DNA of 64,000 bases from JBGPLJ01 sp963826145 (GTDB taxonomy: Bacteria > Pseudomonadota > Gammaproteobacteria > Steroidobacterales > Steroidobacteraceae). The stretch spans positions 1,809,197 through 1,873,196 of the forward strand of contig CAWGVW010000001.1 of NCBI GenBank assembly GCA_963826145.1, given 5' to 3'. The translations under genes and the position numbers were made by a program. The notes under the pieces were generated by a model. That model was not told where the DNA came from. It did no database searches and was given only the letters and a program-made list of their open reading frames with translations. Of the stretch, positions 9,860 through 16,193 are shown piece by piece (position 1 is the stretch's first letter; the number at the start of each line of letters is the position of its first letter).

Positions 9860-9887
9860 TTGCGCCTGTATGATCGGGGTTTCAAAT
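9860..9887 (+). promoter_or_regulatory. Possible promoter of pepA overlapping the aceE promoter
   Basis: TTGCGC (9860-9865) and TCAAAT (9882-9887) are 16 bp apart and match consensus moderately. Transcription would begin near 9894, about 10 nt before the pepA ATG. If real, it overlaps the aceE promoter on the other strand, so the two could compete for RNA polymerase. Confidence 0.3.
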
Positions 9888-9898
9888 TTTTGGGTCAA
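9870..9898 (-). promoter_or_regulatory. Predicted sigma-70 promoter of the aceE operon
   Basis: Read on the minus strand, TTGACC (9893-9898) and GATCAT (9870-9875) are separated by 17 bp. They match the -35 and -10 consensus at 5/6 and 4/6 positions. The start site would be near 9862, giving a leader of about 20 nt before the aceE ATG. Confidence 0.55.
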
Positions 9899-9903
9899 GC
9901 AAC

Positions 9904-11421
9904 ATGGCCGCGTCGCGATTCGCACTTGATCTGCCCGTTGCGCCACCGTTTCGAACGGTGAGCGTTGGCAAGGCGCTGACTGCCAGCGATGTCGCGAGGC
10001 TCGACGCGATTGTCGTGCTTGGTTCAAGGGGCCAGCGCGCGCAATGGCCGGCACTGCCGTTCGCCCGCGAGCTGCGCCGCTCGCTCGCGCGCCGCCGGCT
10101 GGAGCCGCACGGCGTGCGGTCCGTGCGACTGCCGGGTCGCACGTCAACGCTTTGCGTCTACGCAAGCGTCAGGACCGACGCCAGCATGTTCGAGCGCCTG
10201 CAAATCGCCGGACGCATCGCCCGCGCGCTCGACGAAGCAGCGCCCGGCCGTATCGGGCTCGTGACCCTCGAGAAGGACGAGACGGCCGCCGAGCACAATG
10301 TGGAAGCCGCTGTCGCAGCGCTCCTTGCGCGTGCTTACCGACTGCCGAAATTCAAGTCGCGTGGCGATGCGCCGGCGGGGCGCGTCGAACTGCGCGTATT
10401 CGGCCGGCATCGACTCGACCTCGACCGCCTGAGGGCGGAGGCCCACGGCAACGGCGTCGCCCGGTGGCTGACCGCGTTGCCCGCGAACGTGCTGACGCCC
10501 GCCAGCTACCGACAGGGCGTTGCGAGACTTGCGCGGCAGCACGGGTGGCGCATGCGGTTTCTTGGCCGGGCGGCGCTGCTGCGCCTCGGCGCAGGTGCAT
10601 TTCTCGCGGTCACGCAAGCGCACGATGCGCAAGGTGGCATCGTTCACCTGCGATACCGTCCGAAGCGGTCGCGCCGCGCGCCCGTCGTCGCCCTCGTCGG
10701 CAAGGGCGTTTGCTTCGACACGGGCGGCATCAACCTGAAACCGCACCGTTCGATGCTCGACATGCACACCGACATGGGCGGCAGCGCCGTCGCCCTCGCA
10801 GTGCTGGAAGCGCTCACCACACTGAAATTTCCGTTCGGTGTCGATGCCTGGCTCGCGCTTGCCGAAAACCAGATCGGGCCGAAGGCCTACAAGCCCCAGG
10901 ACGTCGTGCGGGCGGCGAATGGGACGACAATCCAGGTGATTCACTCGGACGCCGAAGGCCGCATGCTGCTCGCGGATACGCTCGCACTCGCCTCACGCGA
11001 GCGCCCGAAGATGATCGTCGACTTCGCGACGCTCACGGGCGCCTGCGTCACCGCCCTGAGCGAACGCTACGCAGGAGTATTCACGAACCGCCCGGAGCTC
11101 AGGGCGAAGCTTGAAGGTGCGGGGGTTGCGAGCGGCGAGCGCGTCTGGGCGTTTCCGATGGACGAGGATTTCGATTCGGACCTCGAAAGCCGAGTCGCCG
11201 ACGTGCTGCAGTGTGCGGTCGATGCCCGGGCCGACCACATCCTCGCCGCCCGCTTTCTCAAGCGCTTCGTGCCGGACGAGATTGCCTGGGCGCATGTCGA
11301 TCTTGCACCGAGCGAACGCAAAGGCGGCCTCGGACACATCACGACCGATATAACGGGTTTCGGCGTGCGCTTCGCGTTGAACCTGCTGCTCGACAGCGGG
11401 GTTCTAGCCGGGCTTCGCTAG
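9904..11421 (+). CDS. pepA: Leucyl aminopeptidase, family M17 (divergent)
   Basis: M17 aminopeptidases are cytosolic two-metal hexamers that remove N-terminal residues. The 505-residue protein has the typical two-part build. The catalytic half starts around residue 255 with VALVGKGVCFDTGGINLKP (first lysine and aspartate) and continues with DMHTDMGGSA (second aspartate). The signature that is normally NTDAEGR reads HSDAEGRMLLAD here; the metal-binding Asp and Glu and the catalytic Arg remain. The N-terminal domain is not well conserved. ATG start; no clear Shine-Dalgarno sequence. Divergent from aceE with 62 bp between the start codons. Confidence 0.9.
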   Translation: MAASRFALDLPVAPPFRTVSVGKALTASDVARLDAIVVLGSRGQRAQWPALPFARELRRSLARRRLEPHGVRSVRLPGRTSTLCVYASVRTDASMFERLQIAGRIARALDEAAPGRIGLVTLEKDETAAEHNVEAAVAALLARAYRLPKFKSRGDAPAGRVELRVFGRHRLDLDRLRAEAHGNGVARWLTALPANVLTPASYRQGVARLARQHGWRMRFLGRAALLRLGAGAFLAVTQAHDAQGGIVHLRYRPKRSRRAPVVALVGKGVCFDTGGINLKPHRSMLDMHTDMGGSAVALAVLEALTTLKFPFGVDAWLALAENQIGPKAYKPQDVVRAANGTTIQVIHSDAEGRMLLADTLALASRERPKMIVDFATLTGACVTALSERYAGVFTNRPELRAKLEGAGVASGERVWAFPMDEDFDSDLESRVADVLQCAVDARADHILAARFLKRFVPDEIAWAHVDLAPSERKGGLGHITTDITGFGVRFALNLLLDSGVLAGLR

Positions 11422-11452
11422 CTCTCGACCGGCATCCGGTACACTGGTGCGC

Positions 11453-12511
11453 ATGGCCGATACGCTCACCTTGCGCCGTCCCGACGACTGGCATCTGCAT
11501 CTGCGCGACGGCGCCGAGCTGCGCGCGGTGCTGCGCTACACGACAGATCGCTTTGCACGTGCCATCGTCATGCCGAACCTGACGCCGCCCGTGACGACCG
11601 TCGCGCAGGCGGCGGCGTACCGGCAGCGCATCCTCGACGCGCTCCCGCCCGGTGCGAAGTTCGAGCCGCTCATGACGCTCTATCTCACCGACGCGACGCC
11701 TGCGCACGAGATCGAGGCGGCCCGCGCAAGCGGCATCATTTGCGGGGTGAAGCTCTATCCGGCCGGCGCGACGACACATTCCGAAGCGGGTGTCACCCGC
11801 ATCGAAAACTGTTACGCAGCGCTCGAAAGCCTGCAGCAGGGCGGCTTGCCCTTGCTGGTGCACGGCGAGGTCACGGACCCTGCGGTCGACGTCTTCGATC
11901 GAGAGGCGCGTTTCATTGACGCGGTGCTCGTGCCGCTGACACAGCACTTCCCGCGGCTCAGAATCGTGTTCGAGCATGTCACGACCCGCGCCGCCGTTGA
12001 CTTCGTGCGCACCGCCCCTGAGGGCATCGCGGCAACGGTCACGCCGCAACACCTGATCGAGAATCGCAACGCAATTTTCCGTGGTGGACTTCGCCCGCAC
12101 TACTTCTGCCTGCCGGTGCTCAAGCGCGAATCGGACCGCCAGGCGCTCGTCGCGGCGGTGACCAGCGGGAATCCGAAATTCTTTCTGGGGACCGACAGCG
12201 CGCCGCACGCACGTCACGCGAAGGAATCGGCCTGCGGCTGCGCGGGCATGTTCACTGCACACGCCGCAATTGAGCTCTATGCGGAAGTTTTTGACGCGGC
12301 CGGCGAATTGAAGCGCCTCGAGGGTTTTGCGAGCGAGTTCGGCGCCAGGTTCTATGGCCGGCCGAAGAACGAAGGCCAGATCACGCTCGAGCGCCGCAGC
12401 TGGCAGGCACCGGAGCGTATCGAGTTCGGATCGAGCGAACTCGTGCCCTATCGCGCGGGACAGGCGATCGCCTGGAGCCTCGCGGGCGCGTCGGTGAAGA
12501 ACCGTGGATGA
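11453..12511 (+). CDS. pyrC: Dihydroorotase, class II
   Basis: It cyclises carbamoyl-aspartate to dihydroorotate in pyrimidine synthesis. From ATG 11453 (MADTLTLRRPDDWHLHLRDG) the protein is 352 residues, the normal class II length. Zinc ligands are visible: HLHLRDG near the N-terminus, the carboxylated lysine in GVKLYPAGATTHS, LLVHGEV, FEHVTT, and the catalytic aspartate in GTDSAPH. A GTG two codons earlier (11447) is possible. There is no Shine-Dalgarno sequence; instead TACACT lies at 11440-11445, so the mRNA may be leaderless. The end overlaps the rnt start by 8 bp. Confidence 0.96.
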   Translation: MADTLTLRRPDDWHLHLRDGAELRAVLRYTTDRFARAIVMPNLTPPVTTVAQAAAYRQRILDALPPGAKFEPLMTLYLTDATPAHEIEAARASGIICGVKLYPAGATTHSEAGVTRIENCYAALESLQQGGLPLLVHGEVTDPAVDVFDREARFIDAVLVPLTQHFPRLRIVFEHVTTRAAVDFVRTAPEGIAATVTPQHLIENRNAIFRGGLRPHYFCLPVLKRESDRQALVAAVTSGNPKFFLGTDSAPHARHAKESACGCAGMFTAHAAIELYAEVFDAAGELKRLEGFASEFGARFYGRPKNEGQITLERRSWQAPERIEFGSSELVPYRAGQAIAWSLAGASVKNRG

Positions 12512-13217
12512 CGCCGCAGCAGCGGGAATGGCCCGGCGTTTCCGTGGATTCCTCCCGGTCGTTGTCGACGTGGAAACGGGCGGCTTCAACCCCGCGACCG
12601 ATGCCCTGCTCGAAATCGCCGCCGTGCTGATCGAAATGTCACCCGCCGGCGAAATCAAGCGCGGAGAGACCTATCGCTTTCACGTCACGCCGTTCGAGGG
12701 CTCGAACATCGAACCGGCCGCGCTCGCCGTGAACGGCATCGACCCGGATCATCCGCTGCGGCCGGCGATCGATGAACGCGATGCCCTGCAGCGGATATTC
12801 CGGGAAGTCCGCCGTGCTGTTCGCGATGCCGGCTGCACGCGCGCGGTGCTCGTCGGGCACAACGCGTTCTTCGACTTGAACTTCCTGAATGCCGCGGTCG
12901 CCCGCGCGGACGTCAAGCGCAATCCCTTTCACCCGTTCTCGAGTTTCGACACAGCGACGCTCGCTGGCGTCGCCTACGGGCAGACGGTGCTCGCGAGGGC
13001 CGTACAGTGCGCGGGGCTTGAGTGGGATCCGGCAAGCGCGCATTCGGCGGCGTATGACGCCGAGCGCACCGCCGACCTCTTCTGCCGGATCTGCAATGAA
13101 TTCCGCCCGCTCTATGAGCGCGCGCTCAGCGCCGGCCTTGTCGATGCGCCCTCAGGCAGTGCCGAAGTCGAAGTCGCAGGCAATTCAGGCCGCGACAGCG
13201 CCAGCTTCGGCGAGTAG
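12504..13217 (+). CDS. rnt: Ribonuclease T (3'-5' exoribonuclease)
   Basis: RNase T trims the 3' ends of tRNA, 5S and 23S rRNA and other stable RNAs. The DEDDh exonuclease residues are visible: VVDVETGGFNP (Asp, Glu), VGHNAFFDLNFLNAA (Asp) and HSAAYDAERTADLFC (His, Asp). The GTG start at 12504 overlaps the pyrC end. An in-frame ATG at 12528 (MARRFRGFLPV) is an equally good start by homology, giving 229 rather than 237 residues. The 3' end overlaps grxD on the other strand by 33 bp. Gammaproteobacteria often have rnt next to pyrC or grxD. Confidence 0.95.
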   Translation: MDDAAAAGMARRFRGFLPVVVDVETGGFNPATDALLEIAAVLIEMSPAGEIKRGETYRFHVTPFEGSNIEPAALAVNGIDPDHPLRPAIDERDALQRIFREVRRAVRDAGCTRAVLVGHNAFFDLNFLNAAVARADVKRNPFHPFSSFDTATLAGVAYGQTVLARAVQCAGLEWDPASAHSAAYDAERTADLFCRICNEFRPLYERALSAGLVDAPSGSAEVEVAGNSGRDSASFGE

Positions 13218-13508
13218 CTTCTTCAATTCGCCGCTGCGGAACATTTCAAGCGTGATGTCGCTGCCGCCGACGAGCTCTCCGCCGACATAGAGCTGCGGGT
13301 AAGTGGGCCACTTCGAAAGCGCCTTCAGCGCCTCGCGCAGTTCGGGGTCCTCGAGGATATTGACGGTATTGAAGGCCGCGCCGCACTTACGCAGCGCCGC
13401 GACCGCCTGCGCTGAAAATCCACACTGTGGGAAATCCGGTGTGCCCTTCATGAAAAGCACAACGGGCGCACTTGCCAGTTCCTGTTTGATTCTCTCAGCG
13501 ACATCCAC
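13185..13508 (-). CDS. grxD: Monothiol glutaredoxin, Grx4 type
   Basis: Grx4-type proteins carry a 2Fe-2S cluster with glutathione and act in iron-sulphur assembly. The CGFS active site is present (KGTPDFPQCGFSAQAV), followed by the glutathione-binding WPTYPQLYVGGELVGG and GGSDI. The start is GTG at 13508 (VDVAERIKQEL), preceded by a perfect GGAGG at 9 nt, giving 107 residues, the usual family length. The frame is open upstream but that would add 13 unlikely residues. It overlaps rnt tail to tail. Confidence 0.95.
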   Translation of the reverse strand: MDVAERIKQELASAPVVLFMKGTPDFPQCGFSAQAVAALRKCGAAFNTVNILEDPELREALKALSKWPTYPQLYVGGELVGGSDITLEMFRSGELKKLLAEAGAVAA

Positions 13509-13517
13509 GGGTCTATA

Positions 13518-13522
13518 CCTCC
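13518..13522 (-). promoter_or_regulatory. Shine-Dalgarno sequence deciding the grxD GTG start
   Basis: GGAGG on the minus strand lies 9 nt before GTG 13508 and supports this start over any codon upstream. Confidence 0.75.
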
Positions 13523-13557
13523 AGATCGGGCGCAGGATTGTACACAAGGCACGCGAA

Positions 13558-13743
13558 TCAGGCGTCGGGGCGCTTCGCGGCAGCGCGGCGGCGTGCGGCG
13601 GACTCGAGCACTACCCGCTTCTGCTCTGCCGTCAACGACAGCCAGGCAGCGATCTCGGTGATACTCCGATAGCAGCCGGTGCACACCTCGTCGGTGCCGA
13701 GCGTGCAGACGCGGGTACAGGGGGACTCAGGGCTTACCGTCAT
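13558..13743 (-). CDS. Small cysteine-rich DUF1289 protein
   Basis: A 61-residue protein (MTVSPESPCTRVC...) of the DUF1289/COG3313 type, function unknown. Four cysteines in the N-terminal half (C9, C13, C21, C24) form the family pattern PCxxVC...C.GC and could bind a metal; this is inference. The helical Arg/Ala-rich C-terminus is typical. ATG 13743 is chosen because it directly precedes the conserved SPC motif; the frame is open further upstream. It is upstream of grxD on the same strand with a gap of about 50 bp. Confidence 0.8.
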   Translation of the reverse strand: MTVSPESPCTRVCTLGTDEVCTGCYRSITEIAAWLSLTAEQKRVVLESAARRRAAAKRPDA

Positions 13744-13858
13744 GCTAGGTGCTTGATGAGCATGGGATTCTAACCTATTCTCGCGGTCGGCCCTGAACGT
13801 TGGGGCAGAAGAAGAACACGCAAGACGCAAGAGGTAGTTGCCATGATTCTTTTCACCA

Positions 13859-14455
13859 ATGTGCGCGCTGCTGATCGCGACGGCCTTCGTGCTGGCCATC
13901 GCCATCGCCATCGTCCTGACGCAGGTCGTGCTCGGCGGCTCGATCGCCTTCAATCACGCGATTGCCGCCCGCTGGCTGCATATTCTCTCCGGAGTGATGT
14001 GGATCGGCCTCCTCTACTATTTCAACGTCGTGCAGACGCCGGGCATGGCGGAAGCCGGAGCTGACAAGGGCGGTCCGGGCGGCGCCGGCATCAATAAGTA
14101 CATCGCACCGCGGGCGCTCTGGTGGTTTCGCTGGGCGGCGGTGCTAACGTGGCTGACGGGTGCCTACTACCTCGAAACGGGCGCTGGCTTCGACCGCGGG
14201 CTCGTCAATGCCTTCACCTTCCGTCCGGGTTACGAAGTGATCGGCGTCGGAGCCTGGCTCGGCACCATCATGCTGTTCAATGTGTGGGTCCTGATCTGGC
14301 CGAACCAGAAGAAGATCCTCGGCATCAAGCCGGCCACGGATGAAGAGAAAGCCAAGGCGCGCAAGGTTGCGCTCTATGCCTCGCGCGCCAATTTCATATT
14401 GTCGGTGCCGATGATCATGTGTATGGCCGGCCGGGCGCACGGGTTACCGTTCTGA
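13859..14455 (+). CDS. PuuD-like membrane protein (urate oxidase N-terminal domain type)
   Basis: The 198-residue protein has about five membrane segments (for example residues 3-22, WLHILSGVMWIGLLYYFNVV, WAAVLTWLTGAYYLE, IMLFNVWVLIW and NFILSVPMIMCMAGRA). Its pattern of membrane histidines and Trp/Tyr is that of the Urate_ox_N/PuuD family. In urate hydroxylase PuuD this domain is followed by cytochrome c, which is missing here, so urate oxidation cannot be assumed. The ATG at 13859 lacks a Shine-Dalgarno sequence. A better-placed ATG at 13843 reads MILFTNV in another frame, so a one-base indel near 13857 is possible. The stop is followed at once by nadC. Confidence 0.65.
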   Translation: MCALLIATAFVLAIAIAIVLTQVVLGGSIAFNHAIAARWLHILSGVMWIGLLYYFNVVQTPGMAEAGADKGGPGGAGINKYIAPRALWWFRWAAVLTWLTGAYYLETGAGFDRGLVNAFTFRPGYEVIGVGAWLGTIMLFNVWVLIWPNQKKILGIKPATDEEKAKARKVALYASRANFILSVPMIMCMAGRAHGLPF

Positions 14456-14461
14456 ACGGAA

Positions 14462-15319
14462 CTGCCGCCGGCACTTCCGCAGGACCTCGGCGACCAGGTA
14501 CGCCGCGCCCTGGAGGAAGACGTTGGCAGCGGCGATCTGACGGCGGACCTCGTTCCCGCCGCGACTCGTGCGGTCGCGCGGGTCATCACGCGGGAACCCG
14601 CCGTTCTGTGCGGGCGCGCGTGGTTCGATGAGGTCTTCCGCCAGCTCGACGGCGAAATCCGCGTCGAATGGCTCGCCGCGGAAGGTGCTTACGTCCGGGC
14701 GGAAGATCTGCTGTGCCGTGTTTCCGGCGCGGCGCGTCCGATACTCACCGGCGAGCGCACAGCGCTCAATTTCCTGCAAACGCTCTCGGCCACGGCGACG
14801 GCTGCACGCCGGTTCGTGGACGCCGTCGCCGGCACCGGCTGCCGCATTCTCGATACTCGCAAGACCCTGCCGGGCCTCAGGGCTGCGCAGAAATACGCAG
14901 TTGCCTGCGCGGGCGCGGACAATCACCGGCGCGGACTCTATGACGCCATCCTCGTCAAGGAAAATCATATCGTCGCAGCCGGCTCGATCGCGGCTGCGGT
15001 TCGTGCAGCGCGCCAGGGCGGGCGCACCGTCAAGGTCGAAGTGGAAGTCGAGACCCTGGCGGAGCTCGAGGAAGCAGTGACCGCGGGCGCCGACATGGCG
15101 CTGCTCGATGAATTCACGAGTGCCGATCTCGTGAAAGCCGTGGAACTCAATCGCGCACGCGGCCGGCCGCTCAAGCTCGAGGCCTCCGGGGGCGTGGGTC
15201 TCGACAACGTCCGCGACATCGCACTGACAGGCGTCGACTTCATTTCCGTCGGCGGCATCACCAAGCACATCCACGCCATCGATCTGTCGATGCGATTCGC
15301 CCTGTTGGCGACGCCGTGA
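14462..15319 (+). CDS. nadC: Nicotinate-nucleotide pyrophosphorylase (carboxylating), no standard start codon
   Basis: It converts quinolinate and PRPP to nicotinate mononucleotide in NAD synthesis. The conserved N-terminus VRRALEEDVGSGDLTADLVP is encoded from about 14495, and the rest is intact: ITREPAVLCG, GERTALNFLQTLS, LDTRKTLPGLR (Arg/Lys site), KENHI and EASGGV...DFISVGG. Between the upstream stop (14453-14455) and the internal GTG at 14816 the frame has no ATG, GTG or TTG. The only reasonable initiator is CTG 14462 (285 residues, the normal length), or a base is wrong or missing near 14450. The first in-frame GTG (14816) would remove the N-terminal domain. The 3' end overlaps the next gene by GTGA. 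Confidence 0.88.
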   Translation: MPPALPQDLGDQVRRALEEDVGSGDLTADLVPAATRAVARVITREPAVLCGRAWFDEVFRQLDGEIRVEWLAAEGAYVRAEDLLCRVSGAARPILTGERTALNFLQTLSATATAARRFVDAVAGTGCRILDTRKTLPGLRAAQKYAVACAGADNHRRGLYDAILVKENHIVAAGSIAAAVRAARQGGRTVKVEVEVETLAELEEAVTAGADMALLDEFTSADLVKAVELNRARGRPLKLEASGGVGLDNVRDIALTGVDFISVGGITKHIHAIDLSMRFALLATP

Positions 15320-16128
15320 AAGGCCGGACCGTCGCAATCCTTGAAAGCCGCGTCGGCGAACGCCTGGCCGATCTCATCCGCAAGCGGGGCGCAACCGTGC
15401 TGCATGCACCGGCACTCGCCGAAGTGCCGGACGTCGACCCGCAGGCGATCCGCGCGCTCATCCACGATCTGCGGGAGCGGCCGGTCGCGCTCGCGATCTT
15501 CCAGACGGGCGTCGGAACCCGCGCTCTATTCGCGACGACGGATACGCTGCAACTCACGGATGAGCTGCTCGCCTTGCTCGCGGCGACGCGGGTGGCTGCG
15601 CGCGGTCCCAAGCCGACAGGCGTACTGACGTCGCGCCGGGTGCGCATCGATTTCAGCGCACAGGATCCTTACACGACGCGCGAAGTGCTCGCCGCGATTT
15701 CGGCGGTCGATCTGAAAGGCCGGCGCGTGCTGGTACAGCGCTACGGCGACACGAATTCGGATCTCCACGACGCGCTCCTTGACCGGGGCGCCGAGGTCGT
15801 CGAGGTCGCAACCTACCGTTGGGCGCTGCCGCCGGATACGGCGCCCCTCCAGGGGCTGATCGAGGCGCTCGCACGCCGCGAAGTCGATGCGGTGGTCGTT
15901 ACGAGCGCATCGCAGATCTTCAACCTGACAGAGGTTGCGCGCCGGGTCGGGCGGGAGGGCGCGCTTGCCGCCGATCTCGGTCACACATTCGTCGCCTCCG
16001 TCGGCCCGGTGGCGTCGCGCGCTCTCAGGGGTATTGGAGTCGAACCGGCCTTCGAAGCGAGCCCGCCCAAGCTCGGCCCGCTGCTCGCGGGCTTGGAAGC
16101 AGCGCTGACCGGTACCGGGATTGGATAA
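15316..16128 (+). CDS. Uroporphyrinogen-III synthase family protein (HemD-like)
   Basis: A 270-residue protein with the two-domain HemD pattern: an N-terminal half MKGRTVAILESRVGERLADLIRK... and a C-terminal half with LLDRGAEVVEVATYRW, VVVTSASQIFNLTEV and HTFVASVGPVASRALRGIGV. HemD enzymes close the tetrapyrrole ring of hydroxymethylbilane. Sequence conservation in this family is low and hemC is not in the window, so a role in haem synthesis is likely but not proven. GTG start overlapping nadC by 4 bp. The last codons (TGTGIG) and the stop lie inside the left arm of the inverted repeat at 16110-16185, so the C-terminus was probably changed by that element. Confidence 0.78.
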   Translation: MKGRTVAILESRVGERLADLIRKRGATVLHAPALAEVPDVDPQAIRALIHDLRERPVALAIFQTGVGTRALFATTDTLQLTDELLALLAATRVAARGPKPTGVLTSRRVRIDFSAQDPYTTREVLAAISAVDLKGRRVLVQRYGDTNSDLHDALLDRGAEVVEVATYRWALPPDTAPLQGLIEALARREVDAVVVTSASQIFNLTEVARRVGREGALAADLGHTFVASVGPVASRALRGIGVEPAFEASPPKLGPLLAGLEAALTGTGIG

Positions 16129-16185
16129 CTGGGGATTTGAGACAGAGTCGCATCCCAAATCCCCAGTTATCCAATCCCGGTACCG
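16110..16185. repeat. Perfect 30-bp inverted repeat between convergent genes
   Basis: Arms 16110-16139 and 16156-16185 are exact reverse complements, separated by a 16-nt loop. The arm contains GGTACCGGGATTGGATAACT and then GGGGATTT. It covers the end of the HemD-like gene and nearly the whole gap to the GGDEF-EAL gene. In RNA it would form a very stable hairpin from either strand. There is no T-run on either side, so it is not a classical intrinsic terminator, although it could still stop or protect transcripts. Confidence 0.9.
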
Positions 16186-16193
16186 ACTACCAA

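Noticed and set aside
16110..16185. Inverted repeat as a classical Rho-independent terminator
   Set aside because: The stem is much longer than usual and no T-run follows on either strand.
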